Positions 1 to 10,209 of a DNA stretch of 64,000 bases are shown here, piece by piece (position 1 is the first letter of the stretch; every line of letters begins with the position of its first letter). The translations under genes and the position numbers were made by a program. The stretch lies in assembly GCA_014529385.2 (NCBI GenBank), contig CM043948.1, forward strand, positions 80,528,760-80,592,759. The letters are read 5' to 3'. This DNA comes from Adiantum capillus-veneris. Its lineage: Eukaryota > Streptophyta > Polypodiopsida > Polypodiales > Pteridaceae. The notes under the pieces were generated by a model. The model ran no database searches and was not told where the DNA came from. It saw only the letters and a program-made list of their open reading frames with translations.

Positions 1-205
1 ACTAAGCCCGGGAGGACACGACCTGCTCTAATACCAATTGTTGGAATTAGGGTTGCAGAGAGACACACACAGCTTGGAGAAGACGAAGGAAGCTCAAGGC
101 ACACAATAAAGAGTGTATTACTTAGTGTGCAATGGAAAGATAGATAGCCCTAGAGTGATGGGAGTATATACAATGCACGGGGGAAAAAACCATGTATAGG
201 TAACA
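1..205 (-). mobile_element. Copia-type 5' LTR and PBS, left-edge element
   Basis: Positions 39-205 are the reverse complement of the LTR of the complete copia element at 18315-23436, sharing its TGTT...AACA ends and the block around the TAGGGCTATC core. The next bases read outward, 25-36, give a TGGTATTAGAGC primer binding site (initiator tRNA-Met type) when reversed, so this is the 5' LTR of an element whose body lies left of the window. The LTR is 167 bp against 228 bp in the complete copy: about 60 bp are missing, including the segment with GAACACACTAGGAC. No left LTR or target duplication can be checked. Confidence 0.85.
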
Positions 206-930
206 GGATGACTCCATGTTGCTGCTCTTGCCAACATGGTGCCGTAGATGACTCCGTGCCAGCCCCATCCTTCTTCCCTATTATCCCCGCGCAGCCCCAG
301 ACTTGCAACCGTCCATCTTGAGGGATCTGTATCTATATTAAAGAGAGAGGGGTCGACCTCCACGTGGCTGCAAATGACTGTATCCATTGCCCTTCCTCTC
401 CTCCCTTTCTATGTGGAGCAACAAATTTGATGAGGTTGTAATCTACGTGGAGTAGCAAATCTGACGAGGCGTAGCATGACCTGGCTCTCCTGGATGCATT
501 GAGTCGTGAATCACTCTCTTGAGATGCGAGCTACCACTAAGCTTATACCTTGAGTTGCCGATTGCCATTAGCACCATACCCAGCTACCTTGAGGCGTGTG
601 TTGCCATTAGCGTCATGGCCCATATTTAGCCCTCCTCCCGCTTTCTCTCCTTCCGTTGTAGGCCCTCTCAACCTTCACACCATCAGTATAATTGCAATCA
701 TTTCGCACCTATGCAATGAGCTACTGACTGGCCCACCTCCCTCTCAGGAGCTTCTCGCTAGCTTCCCCCTCTCTTTTTCTTCCCGACCTCCCTTTCTCAA
801 TGCCATCAGTTGAGCCTCCTAGACCTTCCAACTTCCACGTTGCCCAACATGGCCGCCTGCTGCCTGATTATGGGCATCAGAATCTCAAAGACACAGCCAG
901 GGACGCACACGTGCATGAGCGCGTGCGCGC
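206..930. other. Low-complexity-poor stretch without recognisable genes
   Basis: I see no coding region with family resemblance here. The short open frames are not supported by any motif. The only structured pieces are the Helitron-like start at 331-375 and some short imperfect internal repeats (GGAGCAACAAATTTGA-like at about 417-465). Confidence 0.4.
331..375 (+). repeat. Helitron-like 5' terminus (copy 1)
   Basis: The segment starts A|TCTATATTAAA and contains CCTCCACGTGGCTGCAAAT. An almost identical block occurs at 3718-3762. A 5'-TC start preceded by A, followed by an AT-rich TATATTAAA run, is typical of plant Helitrons. I found no convincing 3' hairpin plus CTRR end, so class assignment is inference; it could be another dispersed repeat. 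Confidence 0.4.
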
Positions 931-1083
<153 letters not shown>

Positions 1084-1840
1084 TGCTACCAAGCACATGT
1101 GCATGGCTCAGACATGACGGTGGCTTGCCTCATGAGATGCGCCATAGTGAGAGCATGCATATCCGCAAGCTTGTTGAAAGCTCACATGGAATTAGGGACA
1201 ACACTGAGCCGTTGGCCTTCAGATGCAAGCTCCCACTCCATGATTGCTTGACACCAAGCCACTGTTGGCGTTGATCAGATGTTGGTGCCCCACTTCGTCC
1301 CAAGCTTCTCGCTCTTCACTGCGTACAATAAGCAGCTCCGCAAACGACACCACCACCGTTCATTGCCCAGATCTCTCTCTCTCTCTCTCTCTCTCCCCAC
1401 CCCCCCCCCCCCTCCCCCCCCCGTCGAGAAACCCTAAAACTCAACCTTCTCTGTGCGTCTCCCCCTGGGCGAGGGCGGCTCCGTGGGGGGGGCGTTACTG
1501 CACCAGTTCCGCCCTCAGCCCCAAGGTGAAACCTGCGGGCGGTCGTCGCCCATGCTCTGTGACTGCCATCCCTGCCTGCCGACCTGCATCCCCCAGCTTT
1601 TGCGGTCGTAACCCCGCGCCACTGTGCAATACAGCCCGCCCCCGGCGTCCTTTGCTGTTCTACTACCCCTCGACGACTTGGCGGCCTCTGTCCCATCCAA
1701 CTCGACAGCGCGCCCCCATTTTTTTGGAAACCATATTTTCAAAAAAAAAACCCTACCCTCAACAGTTGAAGGGTGTGTTCCCTCGAATGGCCACCCATGC
1801 CTCATCCTGAAGCAAACCCACATTTGCAGGGGTCGTGACA

Positions 1841-2495
1841 ACACCCCCTAAAACGGACAGTCTTATCCGCCTTCAGCATGAAGTTGAATGACTCCGCAAG
1901 GAGAATGACGAGCTGAAACAAAAGCTCATCGCCATCGAGACGCGGCTAATCGCAGTGGAGAACCACCAGAAGGAAGCAACGGAACAGATGCAAAACAAGC
2001 TTGACAAAACAAAGGAAGAAGTGGCGACCACCCTCACAAAGGCGGTCAAAAACCAAGTACAAGAAGCCATCACCCACAAGGTTGATGACCGTGTGGCATT
2101 CACACTACGCGAACGACAACGGCAAGAGGAGATCGCCCTCAATGTTCGCATTGGGGGGCTGCCAAGTGACTGGAAAGGAGAGGGAGACCTCAACCACGAA
2201 TCCATTGCCCGCATCCAAACAACAATCCACATGATAGAGTGGGATCCATCAACAATCGACTCCATCACACATGAGCATCTCACTAATCATGTGATCCTCA
2301 CTTTCAAGACCAAAGTGGACCGAATTAAATTCCTTCAACAATCAAGGCTTCTCAAGGGTACCAAAATCTAATTTGCAGAAGATCTCACCCCCGGCCTACA
2401 AAAGGTACGAGCAGCACGCACGGCCGGAAAATGGGCAGTTTATCGAGAAGGTAAAGCCATTATTCAGGAGTTCTGCACTCCCAAAATGGTTCCCC
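1841..2495 (+). pseudogene. L1-type ORF1p remnant
   Basis: Translated in one frame, the region gives a coiled-coil N-terminus (KENDELKQKLIAIETRL), an RRM-like core beginning LNVRIGGLP, the segment HVILTFKTKVDRIKFLQQ, and a C-terminal part with EDLTP and KWAVYREGKAIIQEF. The order coiled coil, RRM, basic C-terminal domain is that of L1 ORF1p, an RNA-binding chaperone. An in-frame TGA at 1889-1891 (likely CGA decay) and a TAA at 2369-2371, where the intact copy has Trp, show it is broken. The start codon is not identifiable. It aligns along its length with the intact protein at 5330-6091. Confidence 0.7.
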
Positions 2496-2644
2496 TCTCA
2501 CCCCCCCCCCCCCCCCCCCTTAGGGTTTTTAGAGTTTTGTCTTTTGTTCCCCTCCCACTGGACCCTCAGTCCTTAACTCAGATGTATCTTTTGTAATGCG
2601 TTGTCCTCCGGTCCCATAGGTCATATCTGACCTTTGTGGACGAT

Positions 2645-2645
<1 letters not shown>

Positions 2646-2699
<54 letters not shown>
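2646..2699. repeat. (CT)n microsatellite at element tail
   Basis: About 26 CT units directly follow the GACGATAATT tail of the ORF1-only element, so the tract probably began as its 3' tail repeat. Confidence 0.9.
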
Positions 2700-2702
<3 letters not shown>

Positions 2703-3250
2703 TGCCTATCGAGACTTGCCTCCACGTTCAGATCTCTTTCGGCCTGTGTGTGTGGTTTGCAAGGCGATGGCCATTGTCATCATCACCGAAACAACTATGA
2801 TCACAATCATCAGTAATGTGGAGTCTTAGGCTAGTGGAAGTCAAGGTGAGTGGAGTCGAGGACTAGGAGAGCGAAGAGGTAATGGGCCAAGGGCTATTGG
2901 TGATGCGGTGCATTGATGCAAGAGCTCCCAATGACTTCTAAACATTGCGAAGTTGAATTTCTTGGTCAGTATAAGATGGGGCCAGAGACAAGTTAAGAAT
3001 TCTTTCATTGCGTGTGACGGGGGGCCAACTAAGAATGTGATGTGTGTACATGAGGTGTTTGTGGATGTGGCTCATGCCTCAGTCTGTGTGTGGGTTTATG
3101 GTCCGCCTGTGTGTGGGTTTTTGATTATATGGCCCTAGGTAGTGATGTTGATGATTGTATAAATGGGCAAAAGTTGAAATTTTGCATGGTAGCCAATTGC
3201 AATCCCTCATATGTGCATGGGTTGTATGTGTGTGGATGGAAAAGTAAGAG
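2700..3250. other. No recognised gene
   Basis: GT-rich sequence with several GTGTGTGGGTTT-like stretches and no frame with a recognisable protein family. Nothing else is supported. Confidence 0.4.
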
Positions 3251-3252
3251 TC

Positions 3253-3259
3253 TTTTTTT

Positions 3260-3290
<31 letters not shown>

Positions 3291-3294
3291 GGGG
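3253..3294. repeat. Poly-T / poly-G homopolymer junction
   Basis: A run of about 18 T is followed immediately by about 24 G. This may be partly an assembly artefact; on the plus strand the G run can form a quadruplex. Confidence 0.85.
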
Positions 3295-3548
3295 CAGAGG
3301 AAGGCTCCCTTACTTTCCACCTGCCTCCTCAACTCCAACGCTAGGCATTTTTAATGCACTCTGCTTCAACAAAAGCTCCCATCACCATAAACTCTAGCCT
3401 TGCAAAAGTGTACCCCTTCAATGTGATGTCCATATCTATGGATGGGCAATGTGCATGAATTTGGATGTATGAATGTTGGTGGGGACTATGTGTGAGCGTG
3501 CGTGTGGGTGGGTGTGGGGGGCCATACAAAATTATCTTTACTTACTGT

Positions 3549-3707
3549 AAGAAGGCCCCACACCCACCTCTTTGTAGGGGTTATGCCTTCACAACCTATC
3601 TAAGAAGGCTCCACACCCACCTCTTTGTAGGGGTTACGCCTTCACAACCTATCTAAGAAGGCTCCACACCCACCTCTTTGTAGGGGTTACGCCTTCACAA
3701 CCTATCT
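3549..3707. repeat. Tandem repeat, 3 x 53 bp
   Basis: Three head-to-tail copies start at 3549, 3602 and 3655 with AAGAAGGCYCCACACCCACC and end at 3707. Copies 2 and 3 are identical; copy 1 differs at two positions. There are no spacers between units, so it is a minisatellite. Confidence 0.95.
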
Positions 3708-3717
3708 AATATCTAAT

Positions 3718-3762
3718 ATCTATATTAAAAGGGAAGGGGTGGCCCTCCACGTGGCTGCAAAT
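3718..3762 (+). repeat. Helitron-like 5' terminus (copy 2)
   Basis: A|TCTATATTAAAAGGG followed by CCCTCCACGTGGCTGCAAAT, matching 331-375. It begins just after the 53-bp minisatellite and an ATCTAATATCTA run. The 3' end of the element was not located, so the class is tentative. Confidence 0.4.
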
Positions 3763-4101
3763 CCCTGCAGTCAGGGATTTCCCCTCCCTTTGGCGCTCCC
3801 ATTACCCCCAATCTTTTGGCCTTCGTGGCACAGTCAGTAGTTCACGTGGCATCCCCCACCCTCATCCTCGCCCAGCACGGCCTCGGGTTGCCGATATATT
3901 GAGTACAGATTGGGAGCAGGTCTCGGGTTGTGGGTGAGTGGAGTATGAGACTTTGAACCAATAGATTACAATCCCTTGAAATGCGGGATACTGCAACGGA
4001 TTTGGCACATGATATTGAAGCAAGTTTGGCAACACTTATTATATTAATAAGCAGAGCAAAATGGGATGAGTGTTTGGATGACGTTGTAGCAGGTTTTCTT
4101 A

Positions 4102-4104
<3 letters not shown>

Positions 4105-4165
<61 letters not shown>
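4105..4165. repeat. (CT)n microsatellite
   Basis: About 30 uninterrupted CT units. Confidence 0.95.
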
Positions 4166-4168
<3 letters not shown>

Positions 4169-4449
4169 CAAGTCGCCAGCAACACCCTGGCTTCTCTGTC
4201 TCAAAGCTCGCCCATAGCACGCTGTTTGCAAGTGAGCCAGAAACGTGTGCGAGTTGGTAATGGGCTACAACGGCGATGATGATGAGCACAACACATCCGT
4301 GTCGTCGTATGGGTCTCAGCCCCTACCTCCGGCATAACAACCCCCTCCGCTTGCGCTGCAGCTTTTTGCACCCTCCTCAACCTCCTGCCCGCCTACACCA
4401 CTCCCAAGGTCACCTTTGACACCTGCTCTACCGAAGGCAAGCGTCTCGA

Positions 4450-4644
4450 CATCAAATTTTAGCTTTTAATTTACTTCAGTTTATTTCGTAACCAGACACT
4501 GTATTAGATCCACTAAGATTATATTCTCATCAGCCATAATTTTGGCCTTTTGAAGACGGTTAAGATCCACTAAGTTTGTATCAATTTTCTCTCATTAGTC
4601 ATTTTGGACTTTTAAAGAGGTTAATATAGCATTTCATTTCATTT

Positions 4645-4713
<69 letters not shown>

Positions 4714-4895
4714 AGTGCCTGATGTTGGGATCCTCAGTCAGATGTTCATTTTAGCTTTTTTTTTCCTTCATTTTATTTTGTACCTAGACATTGTATTAGA
4801 TCCACTAAGATTGTATCAGTTTGCTCTCATTGACCATCTTGGCCTTTTGAAGATGGTTAAGATCCACCAAGTTTGTATCGGTTTTCTCTCACGCG
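4450..4895. repeat. Direct repeats flanking a (CT)n(CA)n tract
   Basis: A unit running from ATTTTAGCTTTT through TTAGATCCACTAAGAT to GTATCAATTTTCTCTC occurs at about 4456-4600 and again at about 4748-4892. Each copy holds two sub-repeats of the type GATCCACTAAG...TCTCAT. Between them lies a (CT)n(CA)n tract at about 4651-4714. No coding sequence is seen. Confidence 0.8.
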
Positions 4896-4972
4896 AAGAG
4901 AGAGAGGCGTCATCGAAGGCGGTTCGCCATACTAGTTCGCCTCAAAAAAACATTTTTATAGATAGTATCGAT

Positions 4973-4975
<3 letters not shown>

Positions 4976-5008
<33 letters not shown>

Positions 5009-6280
5009 CCCTGCTCGTCTCCCCTGGGCGAGGGCGGCTCTGTGGGGAGGCGTTAAGCCCTAGCACGGCCTGCCATAGAGCGAGACCCAGTCCTCTCTCT
5101 CTCTCGGCGGCGTTAGCCTTGCCCAAAACCCAGCCCTCTCTCTCTCTCGGCAGCATTAGCTTCTTCCGCTCACGGCTTGGCCTTGCTGCTCACGATTTGA
5201 CGCGGCTTCCTCGCCCTGCCCCCGCATCCTCGCCCTCCCTCGTTTTGCAGCTGCATCCCGTATCGCCTGCAAAGGCACGAGGCGGCACCACAAAACAAGG
5301 ACAAACCTAATTTTCAAAAAAACAGAAGGTTGTTTCCACCCTCGAAAGACGATGACTTCGACGCCAATCACTCGCAATCACAAAACTTTTCTTGCGGTCG
5401 CGAAGCAACACCAAAGAAGGATCTGGCTGCGCGTCAAGACAGGAGAATCACAACCCTAGAGGCCCAAGTCCAAGAGCTCATTGCAGAAAATGCTCAACTC
5501 AAAGAGCATTTGAGCAAGCTTGAGGAAATGAAGGACATCGGGAGCCAAGCTCCAATTGCAAAAGCATCTGAGGCGGAAATCAAAGCAGTCCAAGAAGAAG
5601 CTCATGAAGAAACACATAAAAAGATTGTCACTGAAGTACAGACAGCATTACGAGAAAATCGATTACAAGAATCCATTGGCATGAAGGTTCGGATTGGCGG
5701 ACTTCATCCGCCATGGTGCACAGAGGAGGATACCCTTGAAGATGCAATCACCAAGCTTAACGACATTCTCCAACCAATAACTATCAAGCCAGAAACCATC
5801 TCTTGGATCAACGACACACACAGTAGTGTGCCACCCAAGCATTGTATCCTTACTTTCAAGGACAAAGAAGAGCGACGGAAGCTACTAAGCCAGTCTTACC
5901 TCCTGAAGAGAACAAAGCTTTGGATCTCCGAAGAGTTGACCCCAAATCAACTCAAGGTCAAAGAAAGTGAACTCAAGAAGATGCACGAAGCTCGCAAACA
6001 AAGCAAATGGGCAATCTATCGAAGTGGTAAAGCCATTATCCGGGAGTTTCGAACTCCTAAACCGGCCCCCCTTCCATTGGAGCCCCCCTAGGTTTCATCC
6101 CTCATCTTCCTTTTCATTTTCATTACCCTTTTGACGGACCCTCAGTCCTTAACTGATATGTATCCATGCTTCATTGGCAAGCAACCGTTGTAATGTTTTG
6201 TCATCAGATCCCATAGGTCATATCTGACCTCCGCGGACGATAATACAATCTATTTATCTATCTATCTATCTCCCTCCCTC
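4976..6280 (+). mobile_element. ORF1-only LINE-like element, copy 2 (intact ORF)
   Basis: The element starts at a (CT)n tract (4976-5005). It has the shared leader CCTGGGCGAGGGCGGCTC, a single intact ORF1 at 5330-6091, and the shared 3' UTR (GACCCTCAGTCCTTAACTG near 6136, CCCATAGGTCATATCTGACC near 6211, GACGATAATA near 6236), ending in a (CTAT)n tail to about 6275. It is about 1.3 kb and contains no endonuclease, RT or RNase H. The same 3' end block follows the RT-encoding LINE at 42127-43310, suggesting mobilisation in trans (inference). Confidence 0.75.
5330..6091 (+). CDS. L1-type ORF1p, 253 aa, intact
   Basis: This is a probable nucleic-acid chaperone of a non-LTR retroelement. Residues about 36-72 form a heptad-rich coiled coil (LEAQVQELIAENAQLKEHL). 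Residues about 118-200 are RRM-like, starting MKVRIGGL and including HCILTFKDKEERRKLLSQ. Residues about 203-250 form a basic C-terminal domain (LWISEELTPNQLK, KWAIYRSGKAIIREF). This order and the ELTP...A/I-Y signature match L1 ORF1p, which trimerises and coats element RNA. The first ATG of the open frame is used; the frame is open some codons upstream, so an earlier start without ATG is unlikely. The protein ends before the element's 3' UTR with no ORF2. It shares its whole length with the broken copy at 1841-2495. Confidence 0.75.
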   Translation: MFPPSKDDDFDANHSQSQNFSCGREATPKKDLAARQDRRITTLEAQVQELIAENAQLKEHLSKLEEMKDIGSQAPIAKASEAEIKAVQEEAHEETHKKIVTEVQTALRENRLQESIGMKVRIGGLHPPWCTEEDTLEDAITKLNDILQPITIKPETISWINDTHSSVPPKHCILTFKDKEERRKLLSQSYLLKRTKLWISEELTPNQLKVKESELKKMHEARKQSKWAIYRSGKAIIREFRTPKPAPLPLEPP

Positions 6281-6289
6281 CCAACCTTT

Positions 6290-6726
6290 CCCCCCCCCCC
6301 CCTTCGGGGTTAATGTTGGTAACATGGGACGAAGTTAAAAGCTCTTCTCTCGGTGACCCACTCAAATGATCTGGAACGTTCACGACACTTGGCAGAAGCA
6401 TCTCGACCGGGCAGGTGGTGCTACTCGTCTTCTGCAAGCGAACTTCCCGCCATGGTTCCACTTTGAAGGATACAATCCACCTCCGCTATTCCTTCTTTCG
6501 TCTCCACCTCCATTCGGCACAAGGCCAGTTCCCCCTCACACAGGTAACTCCTTTCTTTCATTTCCAGCAAACGTAGTTTCGGTTCTTGCGTCGTACGCAG
6601 CATCTTTGAGAGTTTATGCTCGCTGTATCCGGAGAGGGCTGCAAATGTAGTTGATTTTGAACCATTGCTTCTGTTGTTTTAGGGTTTTGAAGTCTCCTTT
6701 CATCGTGCTTCAAGTCTGCAATCTTT
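6290..6726 (+). promoter_or_regulatory. 5' region of LFG with probable 5'-UTR intron
   Basis: Only about 440 bp separate the tail of the upstream ORF1-only element from the LFG start codon. A CT-rich stretch ends CACACAG|GTAACT at 6543/6544, and a pyrimidine-rich TGTTGTTTTAG|GG acceptor lies at 6682/6683. Together they suggest a 139-bp intron in the 5' UTR. No clear TATA box is seen, and the transcription start is unknown. Confidence 0.45.
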
Positions 6727-8266
6727 ATGGATCCTGCAAGACATCCTGTAGTCGTGCCACCCCCAATTTCAGGCTATCAGTATGGTATGCCACCTATGGG
6801 AGCACCTGGCCCTGTGTATCCCCCTTCTTTGAAAAGAGAGTACGGAGATGTTGAATCAGGGTACGGCCATCAGCCACCTCTTTATCCCTACATCGCACCA
6901 GATGAGAATGCCATGAGATGGGCCTTCATTAGAAAAGTGTACACCATCCTCAGCATGCAATTGATCCTCACAGCGATAGTGGCTGGCACCGTGGCCTTCT
7001 ACCATCCTGTTTCCGAATTTCTTGTCAGGACGCCAGGAATAATCATCGGCATTGCCTTCCTGCCTTTTATCTGTAAATATTCATACCTCAAACCTTTTCT
7101 ATTGTTGCTTACTTTATTTAACTGTTAATACGTTGTTCGTTACTTGTGAGCGATGATTTCACTCATTTGGTTGTTACATATTTTGACATAGGTTTAGCTT
7201 GTAATTGATAACTATAAATGTTAATTTGGACATTGTAACAATCTTTAGTGGATTCTGCTGTCAATTTTCACATATGGTGATTGCTTGTTTTGCAACTTCC
7301 GATGATAGACATTTGTTATTATTCTACTTCAGAGCATATGATGTTCTATGCATGGTGAACATAAGCATTTTGGCGAGTATTCACCATGAAAGTAGTGTTT
7401 TCATTCACATTGGGCTGTTGCTTTGTCGCGTCTTGGGAATTCACCTAAAAGGTTGTGATTTTAAGCCCTATGAAAGTTGAAAGCCATGCTCTTTGGTTGC
7501 ATAGTGGCTGTTGTTTTGTAAGATGTTAAGAGGATAATCTGCTGTTTAGTGGACAGACACCATTATTATTATTCTCTCAAATGACTTATTCTCTTTTGGG
7601 TTTGTTTACAGTTCTCTGCCCCTTGTATTGCTATCGTCAAATATTCCCTCTTAACCTCATACTGCTAGCTCTCTTCACAGCTAGCATAAGCTTCACCATT
7701 GGCATTGCCGCTGCTTTCACAGAAGGTATTGCCATTCTCATTTTCAACAACTGAATAACTGTGGAAAAAGGCACATGTCCAATTTTGCATCTTTTTCACA
7801 GTTTAAATGATTGCTTGCAGCGAAGGTGATTTGGGAATCAGCATTGCTTACTGCAGTCGTGGTTGTATCATTGACTCTCTATACTTTCTGGGCGGCTAGA
7901 CGAGGCCATGATTTCAGCTTTTTGGGTCCAATCTTGTTTGCGTCACTCATGATAATAATTGTCTTTATTATAATTCAGGTAATACAAATGCATTCTAAAG
8001 AGAAGTCATTGATTGGAAGCTCTGATTGTGAATCTTGTAATGACTACTTTTTATGAATATAGATCTTTTTCCCACTTGGAAGGCTATCACACGCTATCAT
8101 TGGAGGCATTGCTTCGCTTATTTTTTGCGGCTACATCATCTACGACACTGACAATCTAATCAAGCGGTATACATATGATGAATATGCTTGGGCATCTGTG
8201 GCTCTTTATCTTGACATTATCAACTTGTTCTTGTCACTAATGACATTGTTTAGAGCTGTAAATTAG
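6727..8266 (+). CDS. LFG: LIFEGUARD / BAX-inhibitor-1-like membrane protein, 4 coding exons
   Basis: Exons 6727-7072, 7612-7725, 7821-7978 and 8063-8266 join in frame (phases 1, 1, 0; all GT-AG) to a 273-aa protein ending AVN-TAG. The N-terminus is Pro/Tyr/Gly-rich (1-60, cytosolic in this family). Seven hydrophobic segments follow at about 71-92, 102-121, 128-150, 157-177, 185-206, 217-233 and 249-269. The family signature YDTDNLI is at 233-239 and YLDIINLFLSL at 255-265. D234 and D257 correspond to the paired acidic residues thought to gate calcium leak in TMBIM proteins. Plant LFGs are ER/Golgi/vacuolar membrane proteins that modulate cell death and calcium homeostasis. Usual length is about 240-270 aa. 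No lesion is seen, so this is probably the only functional host gene in the window. In-frame read-through at 7073 and 7979 gives short intronic extensions that should be ignored. Confidence 0.93.
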
Positions 8267-8846
8267 AAGATTTAGCCATGATGGCAAGGCAATTTAAGTA
8301 CATACTTTTGGCATTGGCCCTTACACCTTTCTGATACAACCACGAGACACTTATACTGTGAAAGCCTGAATTGCCTTAACACTGATCATAAAGGGGGACT
8401 AGGATTTTAGACTTAAAATTGAAGGCTGTTGTATATGGAAAACTCTGTATGAATGCTTTAAAGCGTTGTAAATTCGCTAGTTGTATATGGTAAGATGTTT
8501 TCAATTTGAAATATTGGTGCCGTCTTCATTTATTGTCTTGAGCAGATATCTGCAAAGGGTGCTCCTTGTGTTAAAGAACACTAAAGACTCGCTTTAACGA
8601 CCTAGAACATCTTTCTAAATGTGCAACTCATTACGGCTGTGTCTTGGACTAAGTTATCAGGAAGTGAATGATAAAAGTGAGCACCAAAGCATCTTCAGGA
8701 CTCCAGAAAGGTAAATACACAGGCATCAGCAGAAAAGCCACGTTGAAAGCAAGGAGTTGGAAGGACCTGTTGGAGAAGAAATTTTGAGGAGTTTTGAGCT
8801 AGAAGAGAGAGAAATCGAACAAAGTCACCATATATCAATAACTTAC
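8267..8846. other. LFG 3' flank, no other gene
   Basis: Probable 3' UTR and flank of LFG (to about 8530 by position). No canonical AATAAA signal stands out and no further coding region is supported before 8847. Confidence 0.4.
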
Positions 8847-9025
8847 CAGGTAGATGAATCCAACAAAGCATGGTGCTCTTGACACGTCTTCAGGATCAGA
8901 GGTGATGTATTGAAGCCTCACAAGTCTACCCGCTACATTGTTGTCCACATCTGGAGATATCAGAAATCGGTGCTGATTCACATAGGTGTGAATTGACCTT
9001 GTCCGGTGGGGCGTCAATGGAGTCC
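8847..9025 (-). pseudogene. Possible isolated exon, unrecognised protein
   Basis: On the minus strand a CATTACAG acceptor at 9026 precedes an open stretch of 179 bp, which ends at a strong CTG|GTAAGT donor (8846/8847). The peptide includes FLISPDVDNNVAGRLVRLQY and EDVSRAPCFVGFIYL, which has protein-like composition. I do not recognise the family and could not link neighbouring exons. It may be an exon of a gene remnant or chance. Confidence 0.3.
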
Positions 9026-9730
9026 CTGTAATGGGTCAGTTCGTTAGCTTTTCTGTGCAATCATCCTAACACGAGGACTAGTCTGTGACAGCTTGTGATA
9101 TGGCCTGCCTGTCACCCTGTACAAAGGATCTTGGGGGGTGTGGGGTGAACCCATGTTGCCTCTATTTGGGAGTTGTGGTCGTTCTTGTGTACACACTGAA
9201 ACGTAGGGTTTGTGGAGTGCATGCATAGAGCTGCTATGTTTTGGAATAGAAGAGGTGGTGATTTTTTGCTTGGCGCTCTGTTTTTTTTTATTGTGTGCTT
9301 GAGGTTAGTATGTGGATTGTCCTGCTTTCGTTTCTGTTTTTGTTTTATGTAGACATCAATCCAAGGCAATTGCCTTCGTCTACTGTAGACGACCTTGTAT
9401 ATCTCTCGCTGTCGATGTGCAGTTGATGAGTGCCCACTAAGTGCATGAGGAGGAGCAAGAGAAGGGAGGAGGAGAGGGACAAGATTGAGGGAAGGCAAAA
9501 GACTCATGCAAGAGTTTGGTGGCTACCAACATAACACACACAAAGAAATACAGCCCATTATGTTTGCTTTGGAAATGCCTATCCAAGTAATACAAACATG
9601 GCTGCAAATGCACTAGAGGAGACTAGAAACTGCACCGAGAAATGCGCAGGTATTCATCTGCGGCCACCCAAATCACCTCCTCCTTGTGATGAGCACACGC
9701 ATCAGCATCACTCTCGGCTGAAGTCTACAA

Positions 9731-9731
<1 letters not shown>
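9026..9731. other. No recognised gene
   Basis: The open frames here lack motifs or splice context. Nothing further is supported up to the CT tract at 9732. Confidence 0.35.

Positions 9732-9770
<39 letters not shown>
9732..9770. repeat. (CT)n microsatellite
   Basis: About 19 CT units, 20 bp left of the TIR transposon. Confidence 0.95.
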
Positions 9771-9774
<4 letters not shown>

Positions 9775-9791
9775 TTCCTACAAAGTTAAAA

Positions 9792-10209
9792 GGGAAAATG
9801 ACCAAAATACCCCTCTAATTTGTGGAAATTCCCAAAATACCCCTCAAATTTCAAAAATTCCCCAAATACCCTTTTATCTATTTTGGTACATTATTCAAAC
9901 TTACCAGTTCTTTATTCTTTTCTTACAATCAAGATCCGTTTTTGAGTGCTTAGCATGTAATTGGTCACAAATTACCTCGCAAAAAAGGGCAATTATATCT
10001 AAAAATAATGAAGCAATTCATCTTCAAAGCCTACATAACCTACTCATTCTAGTTTTAGTATCTTGTGTTGATAGACAATCAATCTTCTTATGAAAGGTAC
10101 AAAATTTTTATCTTTGGAAAAAATAAATCTCACAACCAGGGGTATTTTGGGAATTTTGGAAAATTTGAGGGGTTTCCACAAATTAGAGGGGTATTTTGGT
10201 AATTTTCCC
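9792..10209. mobile_element. Non-autonomous TIR transposon, MULE-like MITE, 418 bp
   Basis: Ends are GGGAAAATGACCAAAATACC on the left and, reversed, GGGAAAATTACCAAAATACC on the right. The terminal inverted repeats continue as CCTCTAATTTGTGGAAA, so they are about 37 bp. Both sides carry the same 9-bp flank AAGTTAAAA (9783-9791 and 10210-10218), a perfect target-site duplication. Nine-bp duplications are typical of Mutator-like elements. No transposase is encoded. A second, left-truncated copy lies at 23650-23991. Confidence 0.88.

Larger units (their letters stand above)
1370..2700 (+). mobile_element. ORF1-only LINE-like element, copy 1
   Basis: A (CT)n tract at 1370-1395 is followed by a GC-rich leader (block TGGGCGAGGGCGGCTC near 1468), one decayed ORF1, a 3' UTR containing GGACCCTCAGTCCTTAACT and CCCATAGGTCATATCTGACC, then GGACGATAAT and a CT tail to 2699. 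Leader, ORF and 3' UTR are all shared, in the same order, with the element at 4976-6280. No reverse transcriptase lies between ORF1 and the tail. The compact layout resembles a half-LINE. Exact ends and target duplications are obscured by CT runs. Confidence 0.7.

Noticed and set aside
1316-1844. Minus- and plus-strand open frames over the GC-rich leader
   Set aside because: They overlap the shared leader of the ORF1-only element and have compositionally biased sequence without motifs.
3549-3707. Direct repeats considered as a CRISPR array
   Set aside because: Units are contiguous, with no spacers, in a eukaryotic context.
4044-4289. Frames of Arg-Glu / Leu-Ser repeats around CT tracts (also 45253, 52599, 55909, 56040)
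   Set aside because: Artefacts of dinucleotide repeats.
7073-7480. Open frames between LFG exons
   Set aside because: They lie in the first intron; the spliced protein matches the family without them.
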